Part shown: one piece after another, positions 8,983 to 16,898 of the stretch
Layout of the letters: the number at the start of each line of letters is the position of its first letter
How positions within the stretch are numbered: the first letter of the stretch is position 1
Assembly: GCF_003391395.1 (NCBI RefSeq)
Contig: NZ_CP024190.1
Span: 3,410,001 to 3,474,000, forward strand
DNA length: 64,000 bases
Source of the DNA: Mycobacterium marinum
GTDB taxonomy: Bacteria > Actinomycetota > Actinomycetes > Mycobacteriales > Mycobacteriaceae
Direction: 5' to 3'
Position numbers and translations under genes: made by a program
The notes under the pieces: model-generated
What the model saw: the letters and a program-made list of their open reading frames with translations, nothing else
Told to the model about the DNA's origin: nothing
Database searches by the model: none

Positions 8983-9801
8983 GTGGTAGCCGTGTCGGCG
9001 CTGGTGCTTTCCGGCAAGGGCGGAACAGCGAAAACGCTTTGGCAGATGATGCTGGCAGGGGAAGCGTCGCGAGCCGGGATCTCGACCTTGCTGGTCGACG
9101 CAGACCCAGAGCGGAATCTGTCTAATCACTTTGGGGTGTCGCAGCATTCAACCGGCTTGGGTTCCGTCCTAGAAGATGCCGGAATCGACTTTTGGGGCAA
9201 GCCCGACCAGGGCGCCAAGCGGATACCCGAAGAGATTATTGAAACCGCATGGCCCTCGGTGGATTTGGTGCCCGCCGGCGCTTCGTTAGGCCGCGTCGCG
9301 GGCATAGGCGTATCGGACACCGGGTTGTTGCGACGCATCTTTACAGTTGCGGGGATATTCGACCGCTATGAACTTCTGCTGATCGACACCGGCGGTCGCA
9401 CCGGCTCTTTGGAAGCGCTGGCAATGCATCTAGGTGATGTGGCATACGCGCCGATCACCCCAACCCTCGATGCGGTACGGAAAGCCAAGGAGGCGCGGAA
9501 CAGGGTGGAAAGTGTCCAACGAACACATCCACTCAGATGGTGCGGTGTTGTCTTGTCCGCCTTCGACAGTCGGATCGGCATCGAGCGGTCGATCCGGGAA
9601 AAGGCGTACCGCGAGTTTGGCGACGAAGTCCGCGCCGAGGTGCCGCGCCGTGCCGTCATAAATGAGGCTTTCCAAGGCGGCACGCGGCTCGGTGATTGCC
9701 ACGACACCATCGCGACCAATCTCGCGCGAGTCTTCCAAGACTTCCTGGAACGCGACCTGTTGGGTCGACCCGCTAGTACGCCCCCGAACGTGCAGCCCTG
9801 A
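8983..9801 (+). CDS. Orphan ParA/MinD-like P-loop ATPase
   Basis: GTG 8983 lies 6 nt after a strong GGAGG (8972-8976), so I prefer it to the in-frame start at 8911. The 272-residue product has a deviant Walker A (SGKGGTAKT), the switch-I-region VDADPERNLSNHFG and a Walker B-like LLLIDTGGRTGSLEA, as in ParA/Soj/MinD ATPases. No parB-like gene or parS-like repeat cluster is adjacent, so it is not obviously a partition cassette. Orphan ParA genes often travel with integrated elements. The gene lies at the left edge of the variable part of the window. Confidence 0.8.
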   Translation: MVAVSALVLSGKGGTAKTLWQMMLAGEASRAGISTLLVDADPERNLSNHFGVSQHSTGLGSVLEDAGIDFWGKPDQGAKRIPEEIIETAWPSVDLVPAGASLGRVAGIGVSDTGLLRRIFTVAGIFDRYELLLIDTGGRTGSLEALAMHLGDVAYAPITPTLDAVRKAKEARNRVESVQRTHPLRWCGVVLSAFDSRIGIERSIREKAYREFGDEVRAEVPRRAVINEAFQGGTRLGDCHDTIATNLARVFQDFLERDLLGRPASTPPNVQP

Positions 9802-9893
9802 CGAATCGATGGTTGGCGCAATAACACCGGTGAGGCTCTTGGGGTCTGTATCTCGCACGCGATGATGCCGAGCTCAGCGAACGCCAGCAGCGG

Positions 9894-10721
9894 CTATCGC
9901 GCATCGCCAGTCCGATGCCCCTGATGGAGGTTCCACTGTCCGCAGTCCGGTGCCAGAACGTCGTTGACGTCGACTTCGAATCCGCCGACCCGCGGGCCAG
10001 GACTGGACTTGGTGCTCACGACGCGCTGGTAGAGAACGGCGGCCGGGTAGATCCGATGGCCGGACCAGGCTCGAGTTTGCCAGGCCCACCGGCGGCCGGG
10101 TGTGCCCGAAGACCCGATAACACCATCGGCCGCGGCCCACTGACACACATCGATTCCTCCGTAAACCCCGGTACGTTGAACCCCAAGAACCGAGTTGATT
10201 CCGCGAAACCATTGCAGCGCAACGCGGTTCCAGGTATCGCGATTGATGTCCTCGTCGACCGTGAAGAAGATCGGCGCACCTTGGCCGCCGCCCGCGGCGG
10301 TGTGCAGCTGCCAGGCGGTGCGCGCATCCGCGACGCCGCCGGCATAGCCCCGCGTGAAGTCCGACGGCGCTGACCCACCCGGTTTGCCGTATTGGTAGTT
10401 ACTGACTATCACCAAGCCCGCGGCCGTCAGTGAATCGGCGTAGCGCCGGGTAATCGGCTTAGCGCCAAACGATGAGCCGGGCCGCGACAGCGAAACGTAG
10501 TTGACCACACCGCTGTAGCCGGCAGCTCGGATCTGCTGCGCCGGAATCTGCTGCGCGGCGAAGTCGATCAGTCGAGGGGGAGCGGCGGCGGCCGCGGTGG
10601 GCATGCCGCAGGCCGCCGATGCGGCACCGAGCCCGGCCAACGCAGTCGTGTAGCGCAGCGCGTCGCGCCGGGAAATCGCTCGCAATCGAACAGCACTGGG
10701 CGGCAGGGGCAAATTGTGCAT
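9894..10721 (-). CDS. Tat-exported DUF1906 glycoside hydrolase-like protein (Rv2525c family)
   Basis: A 275-residue protein with a twin-arginine signal (ISRRDALRYTTALAGLGAASA) and a mature DUF1906 domain: PPRLIDFAAQQIPAQQIRAAGYSGVVNYVS, the FTVDEDI acidic motif, GVYGGIDVCQWAA and the closing FEVDVNDV. DUF1906 has a TIM-barrel fold related to GH25 lysozymes. M. tuberculosis Rv2525c is the well-studied Tat-dependent member. The acidic residues of FTVDEDI and FEVDVN sit where catalytic carboxylates are expected. The likely site of action is the cell wall, but the substrate is not established for the family. Confidence 0.88.
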   Translation of the reverse strand: MHNLPLPPSAVRLRAISRRDALRYTTALAGLGAASAACGMPTAAAAAPPRLIDFAAQQIPAQQIRAAGYSGVVNYVSLSRPGSSFGAKPITRRYADSLTAAGLVIVSNYQYGKPGGSAPSDFTRGYAGGVADARTAWQLHTAAGGGQGAPIFFTVDEDINRDTWNRVALQWFRGINSVLGVQRTGVYGGIDVCQWAAADGVIGSSGTPGRRWAWQTRAWSGHRIYPAAVLYQRVVSTKSSPGPRVGGFEVDVNDVLAPDCGQWNLHQGHRTGDAR

Positions 10722-11048
10722 CGCGCGATGTTAACGATGTGACTGCTGTTGCCGATAGACCTGCGCCAGCCGAAACGCGGGTGCGTTCCCAAATGGATAC
10801 CAAGCGGTGACCGTTCGGCAATGGCCACGCCGAATGAGAACGCCTCGGCGTGTCGTTGGTGGGGCCGTCGACGTACGCTTCAGCTTGCGGCTACTGGTAA
10901 CCCGCCATCTTCGGTCTCTGCATAGTCATTCGGCCCAAGTGTCCGAATAGTCTCGAGTGTGCGTCCAAAGTGCGGCCAACGCCCGCGACTCCGAGCTGCC
11001 AAGTGATGCTTGGGAGTGGCGGTTGGCGACCACGCGGTATTGACCGAC
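10722..11048. other. Intergenic region with repeat copy A
   Basis: No convincing gene. It lies between the start of the DUF1906 gene and the 3' end of the GMC oxidoreductase gene. The only structure I see is copy A of the dispersed intergenic repeat at 10891-10914. Confidence 0.6.
10891..10914 (+). repeat. Dispersed intergenic repeat, copy A (partial)
   Basis: CTACTGGTAACCCGCCAT followed by CTTCGGT. It matches the first ~18 bases of copies B (14397), C (15824), D (16694) and E (18753) and then diverges. It has the same orientation as the others. Confidence 0.6.
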
Positions 11049-12734
11049 TCATCCCAGGATCGCCCGCGCTGCGCGCTCTGCGACCAACATGACTGGCGCG
11101 TTGGTGTTCCCGGAAGTGATGGTGGGCATCGCCGACGCATCAGCCACTCGAAGACCGGCGACGCGGTACACGCGACAGTCGGTGTCGAGCACCGTGGCGG
11201 CCGACCTCGGCCTACCGCGTGCGTCAAAGGCTCCCATCGCGCAGGTGCCCACTGGATGAAAGATAGTTGTGCCGAGTTCGCGGGCCGCCTTCTGCAGGTC
11301 TTCGTCGCTCACCAGTTGCGGGCCGGGAAGCAACTCTTCTGGGCAGTAGCGGGCCAGCGACGGTGCCGCCATGATCTGCCGGGTCATCCGGAGGCCGCGC
11401 ACGGCTAGTTGACGATCCTGGTCGGTGGACAGGTAATTGCAGAGGATCTTTGGCTTGGTCAGCGGATCTCCACTGGCTATGCGCACGTGGCCACGCGAGC
11501 TGGGTCGCAGATTGCACACCGAGGGAGTGATCGCTCCGAAACGGTGCAGGGGTTCGCCGAATTTCGGCAACGACAAGGGCTGCACATGCCACTCCAAATC
11601 GGGACTGGCCAGCGCGGGTTCGCTTTTGGCGAAGGCGCCCAGCGTGGAGGGCGGCATGGTCAAGGGCCCCGATCGCAGCAGTAGGTACTGAAGTCCCATG
11701 CCTGCACGGCTGATCCAATTCCGGTACAGCGTGTTGACGGTCCGGGCGCCCCGGACCCGGTAGATCGTTCGCAGCTGCAGGTGGTCCTGGAGGTTTTCAC
11801 CCACTCCCGGCAGGTCGACGGCCACCGGCACTTGATGCTCGGTAAGCAGCCCGGCCGGGCCCAGACCCGAGGCCTGCATCAGCTGCGGCGACCCGATCGC
11901 TCCGGCGCTCAGGATCACCTCTCGGCGGGCTTGGACGTCGACGATTTGGCCATCTTTGAGCAGCCGCACGCCGGTGGCGCGGTGCTGAGCTGTGGTCCAG
12001 GCACCGCGACGCTGATCTTCGTGAACCTGGTTGTCCACCAGTAGCTTTAAGGCCTGAGTCTGGGTGTAGATGGTGAGATTAGGCCGGTGGGCGACGGGAT
12101 GCAGGAAAGCATCGGCCATCGACCAGCGCCGGCCACGCCGTTGGTTGACATGAAAGTACGCACTACCGGCGTTGTCTCCCCGGTTGAACTCGTCGATCGG
12201 GGCAATGCCCACCTGGGCAGCAGCGGCCTGCCAGGCGTCGAGGATCTTCCAATGCACTCTTGGCCGCTCGACGCGAATCTCGCCACCGGCGCCGTGCCAG
12301 TCGTCGGCTCCGCCGAAGTAGTTTTCCAACTTCTGGTAGATCGCCAGTGTCTCGCCGGAGCTGTCCGGGCCGCCCCAAAGCCATCGGTCGTCGCCGGTGG
12401 CCTGCGCCCATAGGTCGTAATCGCTGGCCTGTCCGCGCATGTGGATCATGGCGTTGATCGATGAGCAGCCGCCGATCACGCGCCCCCGTGCGTAGTGAAT
12501 GCTGCGGCCGGCCAGACCCGGGTCAGCCTCGGTCGTGAAGCACCAGTCGGTGCGGGGGTTGGCAATTGTGTACAGGTAGCCCACCGGCACCTTGATCCAG
12601 AACCAGTTGTCCTTGCCGCCGGCCTCGATCAAGAGCACACGGTGATCAGGGTTGGCGCTGAGCCGGTTGGCGAGCAGGCAGCCCGCACTGCCTGCTCCTA
12701 CGATGATGAAGTCGAATTCGGCGACCGGGCTCAT
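11049..12734 (-). CDS. GMC-family FAD-dependent oxidoreductase (choline dehydrogenase-like)
   Basis: Starting at ATG 12734 (MSPVAEFDFIIVG), 11 nt after GGAGGA, gives 561 residues. The N-terminal FAD motif is IIVGAGSAGCLLANRLS. The GMC signature region RVIGGCSSINAMIHMRG and the C-terminal HPVGTCAMG / DASAMPTITSGNTNAP block with the family's active-site His and Asn are all present. These enzymes oxidise alcohols and pass electrons to oxygen or a carrier. M. tuberculosis Rv1279 belongs to the same family. The substrate cannot be told from the sequence. The following gene on this strand lies over 300 bp away. Confidence 0.9.
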   Translation of the reverse strand: MSPVAEFDFIIVGAGSAGCLLANRLSANPDHRVLLIEAGGKDNWFWIKVPVGYLYTIANPRTDWCFTTEADPGLAGRSIHYARGRVIGGCSSINAMIHMRGQASDYDLWAQATGDDRWLWGGPDSSGETLAIYQKLENYFGGADDWHGAGGEIRVERPRVHWKILDAWQAAAAQVGIAPIDEFNRGDNAGSAYFHVNQRRGRRWSMADAFLHPVAHRPNLTIYTQTQALKLLVDNQVHEDQRRGAWTTAQHRATGVRLLKDGQIVDVQARREVILSAGAIGSPQLMQASGLGPAGLLTEHQVPVAVDLPGVGENLQDHLQLRTIYRVRGARTVNTLYRNWISRAGMGLQYLLLRSGPLTMPPSTLGAFAKSEPALASPDLEWHVQPLSLPKFGEPLHRFGAITPSVCNLRPSSRGHVRIASGDPLTKPKILCNYLSTDQDRQLAVRGLRMTRQIMAAPSLARYCPEELLPGPQLVSDEDLQKAARELGTTIFHPVGTCAMGAFDARGRPRSAATVLDTDCRVYRVAGLRVADASAMPTITSGNTNAPVMLVAERAARAILG

Positions 12735-12981
12735 TGCGGCATCGGTCCTCCATCTCATGCGTGTTCTAGTGTCACGCGAAGACAGCCCTATCCGACGCCA
12801 GTCGGAACGGCTGTCCGGCATCAGTCTTGTCATCCGGCAACTGCAGAATGCCATCTTCAGAGACATGGTCGTAGCGCGACTGTCTCGACGGTGTCCTCAT
12901 CTTCGTTGCAGCGGACGTCACCGATCGGGGTTGTATCCGAGGACGTCACGCTCAACGCCCCCTCAGGATGCCCGTCCCCAC

Positions 12982-13332
12982 TCAAACCTCGTCGGTGGGC
13001 GGCGCCGGAATGCGGTCGTAGGCGCCAACCCCCTGGACGATCAGGTAAGTGGCCAACTCGGCCCCGTTGTTCCGTACAACATGGGGCCGCCCAGGTCGGA
13101 CCCGGAACTCGACTCCGGGGGCTAGCTCGATCCGCTCGACCGGATCCCGGGTCTCGACCTCGACGTTGCCGGTGATGCCGACGAAATAGTCCACGATCTG
13201 ACTGTGCAGGTGCCATGGCAGCACCCCGTGCGGCGCCAGGGTGAAGCGGCTGACGCGAAGGTCGGGCGTCTCCATGACAACGTCGACGGCGGCAACACCG
13301 CCGCCATACTGGGCGAGCTCCTGGTCTGGCAT
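12982..13332 (-). CDS. Cupin-domain protein
   Basis: ATG 13332 (MPDQELAQYGGG) is 5 nt after GGAGG, better than the ATG four codons upstream that overlaps this site. The 116-residue single-domain cupin has motif 1 (PWHLHSQIVDYFVGITGNVEVE), with HxH and a later acidic residue, and motif 2 (VRPGRPHVVRNNG). Small cupins bind a divalent metal and act as sensors, isomerases or dioxygenases. It lies upstream of the GMC oxidoreductase on the same strand with a 247-bp gap, so a joint role is possible but unproven. Confidence 0.8.
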   Translation of the reverse strand: MPDQELAQYGGGVAAVDVVMETPDLRVSRFTLAPHGVLPWHLHSQIVDYFVGITGNVEVETRDPVERIELAPGVEFRVRPGRPHVVRNNGAELATYLIVQGVGAYDRIPAPPTDEV

Positions 13333-13440
13333 GCCAGCCTCCATTCACTGGTTGTGCCGGATGACCGCCGCATGGTAGCTGGGTCACCCATGGCCGCGAA
13401 AGGAGTGCAGCGAGACCGCGAGCAACAAACGCCATCTTGC

Positions 13441-13563
13441 GTGAGCAACCGGGTACTTGCCGAGCAAACCGCAGCGGTCGCCCCAGGCCGACTCGGCAAA
13501 AGTGTCGGGTTGCTAAGCCTCGACGAAATGCGCAGTGCTGACGACCATCTTCAGGTAGCTCAG
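13441..13563 (+). pseudogene. Remnant of a mazF toxin gene (C-terminal part)
   Basis: The + frame from 13441 reads VSNRVLAEQTAAVAPGRLGKSVGLLSLDEMRSAD. This aligns with the C-terminus of the intact MazF at 16205-16516 (NTRVLAEQAAAVDPGRLGTSVGFLSFDEMRRVD). The N-terminal half with the RGE motif is missing and the frame runs on past the normal end, so this is a decayed toxin fragment directly upstream of an intact but different mazEF pair. Both mazF sequences lie within 3 kb, which suggests duplication and loss. Confidence 0.65.
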
Positions 13564-13644
13564 GCGAACCGTCGAGCGGGAGCTGTGGCATGGATGTCTG
13601 TTTGCTGCCCGGCCGATCTGACTATCCGGCCGCGCAGATCATGC

Positions 13645-13656
13645 GTTACATGTAAC
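13645..13656. promoter_or_regulatory. Palindromic operator candidate of the mazEF pair
   Basis: GTTACATGTAAC is a perfect 12-bp palindrome ending 8 nt before the mazE start codon. Its right half overlaps a -10-like hexamer (TAACAC, 13653-13658) placed 6 nt before the ATG. That spacing would make the transcript leaderless and let the antitoxin block its own promoter. Confidence 0.5.
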
Positions 13657-13664
13657 ACGGCGGC

Positions 13665-13871
13665 ATGGCGGTTAGGGACAGGGTCGGCGAGTACCGACGG
13701 CGGATGCGGGAGCGGGGCCTGCGGCCGCTGCAGGTCTGGGTGCCTGACGTGCGCACTGAGAGTTTTGCTGCCGAGGCGCATCGTCAGGCTTCGTTGGTCG
13801 CACGAGCGGACGAACGCGGCGATGATCAGGACTTCATTGAGGCCATCTCGACGCCATGGGATGAGGAGTGA
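13665..13871 (+). CDS. MazE-like antitoxin (DUF3018-type)
   Basis: A 68-residue protein of the short antitoxin family with the pattern MRERGLRPLQVWVPDVRTESFAAEAHRQA, rich in Arg, and an acidic C-terminus (DFIEAISTPWDEE) expected to wrap the toxin. It overlaps the following mazF by the four bases GTGA, so the two are translationally coupled. No Shine-Dalgarno site is visible; a -10-like element sits 6 nt upstream, consistent with leaderless translation. The N-terminal part probably binds the palindrome just upstream. Confidence 0.82.
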   Translation: MAVRDRVGEYRRRMRERGLRPLQVWVPDVRTESFAAEAHRQASLVARADERGDDQDFIEAISTPWDEE

Positions 13872-14200
13872 ATAGAGGGGAGATCTGGACCGTAGCGGGG
13901 GGCGTCTACGCGACCAAACCGCATCCCGCGGTGATTGTTCAGGATGATCTCTTTGATGCCACGAGTTCGGTGACGGTTGCTCCGATGTCCAGCACCCTGT
14001 TGGATGCGCCGTTGATGCGCATCCGAATAGCCGGCGGAGACGGCCGGTTATCCGGACTTGATCACAACAGTGACGTGATGATCGACAAGCTCACAACCGT
14101 GAAAAGGTCGAACGTCCATGCCCGAGTCGGTCGGCTGACAGCGGAGCAAGTCGTCGAGGTCGAGCGAGTGATGATGGCATTCCTCGGCCTTGCGCGATAG
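13868..14200 (+). CDS. MazF/PemK-type endoribonuclease toxin
   Basis: A 110-residue toxin starting at GTG 13868, overlapping the antitoxin stop. The PemK/MazF fold motifs are present: NRGEIWTV at the N-terminus with the active-site-loop Arg, KPHPAVIVQDD, VTVAPMSST, and the C-terminal VMIDKLTTVKRSNV with a conserved DK/TV pattern. MazF toxins cleave single-stranded RNA at short motifs and stop translation; the target motif here is unknown. It is the second gene of a compact two-gene operon. Confidence 0.88.
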   Translation: MNRGEIWTVAGGVYATKPHPAVIVQDDLFDATSSVTVAPMSSTLLDAPLMRIRIAGGDGRLSGLDHNSDVMIDKLTTVKRSNVHARVGRLTAEQVVEVERVMMAFLGLAR

Positions 14201-14396
14201 GCGAGTATCCGTTCCTGACGAGCTTGAATACGGAGGGCTGATCAATAGGTGAGAGTGCTGCTTCTCGATACCGACATGGCCGTCGATGCGGCGAAAGCCA
14301 GCTTCGATTCCACGCCACCATAGAGACGTACATGCGTCAGACCACTACGAGTATCAGGTTTGGCGATATTCGCACGCTGCGCGAATAACCAACTTA

Positions 14397-14438
14397 CTAC
14401 TGGTAACCCGCCATATTCGATTCCGCCGTATTCCTCCC
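14397..14438 (+). repeat. Dispersed intergenic repeat, copy B
   Basis: Begins CTACTGGTAACCCGCCATAT and continues TCGATTCCGCCGTATTCCTCCC. It is the fullest copy and serves as reference for the family of five. It lies 197 bp after the mazEF operon and 252 bp before the mbcA-like operon. Confidence 0.7.
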
Positions 14439-14677
14439 GACACGCAGCGATGCATCACTTGAGATGTGGTGGCGGAGCGGCACTGATCGCCGGCGTGGCT
14501 GCAGCCGGATCAACCGGAGAGTCCCTGCAGAGGTTTGAGGCAACTTAGTTCGCTGAAGCGTGTGCGATCGTCTGGTGCATCAGTGATCCTTCGGTTTGCT
14601 CGGATCGAGTGGCGAGACTTCCCGCCTACGCTGGGGCCCAGTTGGTCGTCACGTTGCAGCCCACGAAAAAAATTGGG

Positions 14678-14683
14678 TACAGT
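14678..14683 (+). promoter_or_regulatory. -10 element of a leaderless promoter for the mbcA-like antitoxin
   Basis: TACAGT fits the mycobacterial TANNNT -10 consensus and stands exactly 6 nt before the ATG at 14690. A TTGCAG at 14654-14659 with 18-bp spacing could be the -35. There is no Shine-Dalgarno site, so transcription probably begins at the start codon. Confidence 0.5.
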
Positions 14684-14689
14684 GATGAT

Positions 14690-15148
14690 ATGGCTACAAA
14701 GAAGGCTGGCGGCGCTAAGAGTGCGTCGAAGAAGGTGGCCGTCAGAGCTCCGGTGAAGAGGGCGCCCACAGCAAAGGCGGCCGCAGTGGGGGCCCGGAAG
14801 GGCCGGGTGGCGGCTGATGATCCCCTGTCTGAACATCGGGTCCTGTACCTCGCGAACGTGTTCTCGCGTGCACAGCTGGCGAAGTTGATTGGCGTCAGCC
14901 CATCGCAGACCTCCCGATGGGCATCAGGCGAAGAGCGTCCTGGCCCCGCCGCAGCTCCGGCGCTAATTGATCTAGAACATGTGTATTCGCGCGCGCGCTT
15001 GGTGTGGGGTGGCGACTCAGCGCGTATCTGGATGGAAAGCGCTAACGCCTTCCTCGGGGGAGCCCGACCGCTTGATGTTCTAATAACCGAAGGAGCCTCT
15101 CGGGTCCTTCAAGCGCTTGACGCAGAGATGTGGGGCGGGGCGGCGTGA
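14690..15148 (+). CDS. Xre/MbcA/ParS-type antitoxin with Lys-Ala-rich N-terminal tail
   Basis: ATG 14690 gives 152 residues. Residues 1-40 are a basic low-complexity tail (MATKKAGGAKSASKK... APVKRAPTAK...). Then comes a helix-turn-helix (SRAQLAKLIGVSPSQTSRWASGEERPG) and a C-terminal MbcA/ParS toxin-binding domain (FLGGARPLDVLITEGASRVLQALD). This architecture marks the antitoxin of RES-domain toxins such as M. tuberculosis MbcT-MbcA (Rv1989c-Rv1990c). The toxin gene follows immediately (TGAGTG). The basic tail, like those of mycobacterial DNA-binding proteins such as HupB, is not something I associate with MbcA and may add DNA contacts. Confidence 0.85.
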   Translation: MATKKAGGAKSASKKVAVRAPVKRAPTAKAAAVGARKGRVAADDPLSEHRVLYLANVFSRAQLAKLIGVSPSQTSRWASGEERPGPAAAPALIDLEHVYSRARLVWGGDSARIWMESANAFLGGARPLDVLITEGASRVLQALDAEMWGGAA

Positions 15149-15703
15149 GTGCTGGTATATCGCGTCTTTCCCTACCTTGAAGCGGCTCCGCTTGGCGAGC
15201 CGGGGCATCCTCTCTATGAGCACCGCCCGCAGCGCGGTGGCCGGGCTGACCACCCCGACTATTACGTGTGGTACGTGGCCCGCCAATCCGAAGCCGCGTG
15301 CGGCGAGGCGTTCGGCAACCTGTCGCGCTGGATCGACTCAATGTTCGATTTTCCGGCAGTGCCCGGTGCACGGAAGACTCTCGGACTGTATGAACTGCCC
15401 GACGATCTGCGCGTTTGCGACCTTGATGATCCGCACCGCCTAGTAGAGCTAGGGCTTCGACCGACACAGATCGTCACTCGCAACCTGGCAGTCACTTCGG
15501 AGTGGGCGCACCGGATCTGGTCGCAGCGTTCTCCTGCCATTGATGACCGAAAATGGCAGGCGGTGCAGTGGTGGTCCTTCCACCGGCCGACTTGGACCGT
15601 CATCGCCAGCTGGGAACGGCCCAAGCTCGTCGAACTCGAGCATCTGAACCTCGACCATCCAGCCGTTGTCGCGGCAGCCAAGAGCCTCAACCGCCCTCTA
15701 TAG
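15149..15703 (+). CDS. RES-domain toxin (MbcT-like NAD+-degrading enzyme)
   Basis: A 184-residue RES-family protein starting at GTG directly after the antitoxin stop. The family's named residues are at the expected places: Arg5 (VYRVFPY), Glu53 (SEAACGEAFGN) and Ser143 (QWWSFHRPTW). RES toxins such as MbcT degrade NAD+ by phosphorolysis and kill the cell unless the MbcA-type antitoxin is bound. The length fits MbcT. The pair probably forms a single autoregulated operon driven from the leaderless promoter upstream. Confidence 0.85.
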   Translation: MLVYRVFPYLEAAPLGEPGHPLYEHRPQRGGRADHPDYYVWYVARQSEAACGEAFGNLSRWIDSMFDFPAVPGARKTLGLYELPDDLRVCDLDDPHRLVELGLRPTQIVTRNLAVTSEWAHRIWSQRSPAIDDRKWQAVQWWSFHRPTWTVIASWERPKLVELEHLNLDHPAVVAAAKSLNRPL

Positions 15704-15823
15704 ACAATCTGGCTCCGGAAGGGATCTGCGACCTAGCTGACGCCGCCAAGGGCTTACCGGCGTATTCATCATCGTCGTCAACGACCGAAAACCGTTGGAC
15801 CGCGGGGTAATACGACGAACTTT

Positions 15824-15859
15824 GCTGGTAGCCCGCCATATTCGATCCCGCCGCATTCC
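15824..15859 (+). repeat. Dispersed intergenic repeat, copy C
   Basis: Begins GCTGGTAGCCCGCCATATTC and continues GATCCCGCCGCATTCC. It differs from copy B at only a few positions and has the same orientation. It lies 120 bp after the RES toxin gene and 122 bp before the second mazEF pair. Confidence 0.7.
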
Positions 15860-15969
15860 ACTTGAATCGAGCGCGACGCGGGCACCGGGCAGGACTGGTG
15901 CTACTGGGGTTGCCGCTGCCAGGAGAAAAACCGCTCATGTGACCCCAGCGATCGTCTTACAAAATGTCG

Positions 15970-15975
15970 TACACT
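15970..15975 (+). promoter_or_regulatory. -10 element of a leaderless promoter for the second mazEF pair
   Basis: TACACT fits TANNNT and stands exactly 6 nt before ATG 15982, the same geometry as at 14678. No ribosome binding site is present. Confidence 0.5.
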
Positions 15976-15981
15976 GTTGCA

Positions 15982-16215
15982 ATGGCTGACACCATCACCT
16001 TCAGGCCCGACGAAGACACAACGAAGGCGCTGGAGGTCTTGACCAAAGATGGAACTGCCGTGTCCGTAGCCGTTCGATCTGCTCTTATCGATGCCGCACG
16101 ACGGAAGGCCAGCGCGGCGATTCGTGCCGAGGCGGAAAGGCTTGCTGAAGACGAGTCCGACCGCGCTGAGGCCATGCAGGTGCTCCGCGACATGGAGACG
16201 TTGCGTGCGTGGTGA
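15982..16215 (+). CDS. Antitoxin of the second MazEF-like pair
   Basis: Starting at ATG 15982 (MADTITFRPDEDTTKALEVL) gives 77 residues; a start 18 bases upstream would put the -10-like TACACT inside the gene. The N-terminus has the ribbon-helix-helix look of short DNA-binding antitoxins (beta strand TITFRP, then two helices with ALIDAARR). The C-terminal helix is charged (AERLAEDESDRAEAMQVLRDME) and would bind the toxin. It overlaps the toxin gene by 11 bp, so the two are coupled. Confidence 0.75.
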   Translation: MADTITFRPDEDTTKALEVLTKDGTAVSVAVRSALIDAARRKASAAIRAEAERLAEDESDRAEAMQVLRDMETLRAW

Positions 16216-16516
16216 GGTCTTTCAGTTGCGTGCCCCGCGGGGGAGTCGCGGTCACGAGCAGTCCGGTTCCCGCTACGCCGTAGTAGTCCAGTCAGATCAA
16301 CTGCCCTTGTCGACCTGGCTGGTTGCACCAACATCCACGTCGGCTCGCGCCGCGAGCTTTCGTCCCGAAGTTGAAATCGCCGGCGTGAACACCCGAGTGC
16401 TTGCCGAACAGGCCGCCGCGGTCGACCCGGGCCGGCTCGGCACGAGCGTCGGGTTCCTGAGCTTCGATGAGATGCGCCGCGTTGATGCGGCACTGCGCAT
16501 CGTCCTCGATCTATGA
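16205..16516 (+). CDS. Second MazF/PemK-type endoribonuclease toxin
   Basis: GTG 16205 gives 103 residues beginning VRGEVFQLRAP, the MazF N-terminal RGE motif, followed by SRYAVVVQSD and the C-terminal NTRVLAEQAAAVDPGRLGTSVGFLSFDEMRRVD block. It is distant from the MazF at 13868 but close to the fragment at 13441, so the two MazF lineages here are separate. Likely an mRNA or tRNA-cleaving toxin; its target is unknown. Overlap with the antitoxin supports a two-gene operon. Confidence 0.82.
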   Translation: MRGEVFQLRAPRGSRGHEQSGSRYAVVVQSDQLPLSTWLVAPTSTSARAASFRPEVEIAGVNTRVLAEQAAAVDPGRLGTSVGFLSFDEMRRVDAALRIVLDL

Positions 16517-16898
16517 GTATCCGGCAGCCTCTCTATAGCCAATGGATACGAGGCTTTTTGGCCGACGCGGCGGGTGACGGCCGCTCGCCACCGGCATGGC
16601 GGGCGAAAAGTCCTGCAAAGCAGCCGAAACGACGGGAGGAGCGGTGGCGACAAACAGGTCAGGCGTTGATTCATCTGATGCAATATGCAGTGGTTTACTG
16701 GTAACCCGCCGTATTCGATTCCGTCGTATTCAGCACCGATGCCGGCCGCAATCGCTCCGGATGCACCGAGGGAGGTTCGGGCCCCGTTTGCAGTGCAGAT
16801 GCCGCCACGGCCACTCTAGATCGGGGCTGGGGAATGTTTGCTACCACCGGCCCGCGAGATCCCTTGACCCGACTCGGTGGGTTCTGCAGCATATTCGC
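16517..16898. other. Intergenic region with two repeat motifs
   Basis: About 380 bp with no supported gene. It contains GATTCATCTGATG at 16668-16680 (also at 18624 and, with one change, at 28633) and copy D of the dispersed repeat at 16694-16736. AAGCAGCCGAAACG at 16618-16631 is shared with 18467-18480. Confidence 0.6.
16694..16736 (+). repeat. Dispersed intergenic repeat, copy D
   Basis: Begins TTTACTGGTAACCCGCCGTA and continues TTCGATTCCGTCGTATTCAGC. Same orientation as the other copies. It lies 13 nt after GATTCATCTGATG and separates the second mazEF pair from the next two genes. Confidence 0.7.

Larger units (their letters stand above)
14201..14689. other. Intergenic region with repeat copy B
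   Basis: About 490 bp with no gene I can support. It contains copy B of the dispersed repeat (14397-14438) and, at its right end, the promoter of the mbcA-like gene. A short open stretch at 14249-14320 has no recognisable product. Confidence 0.55.
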
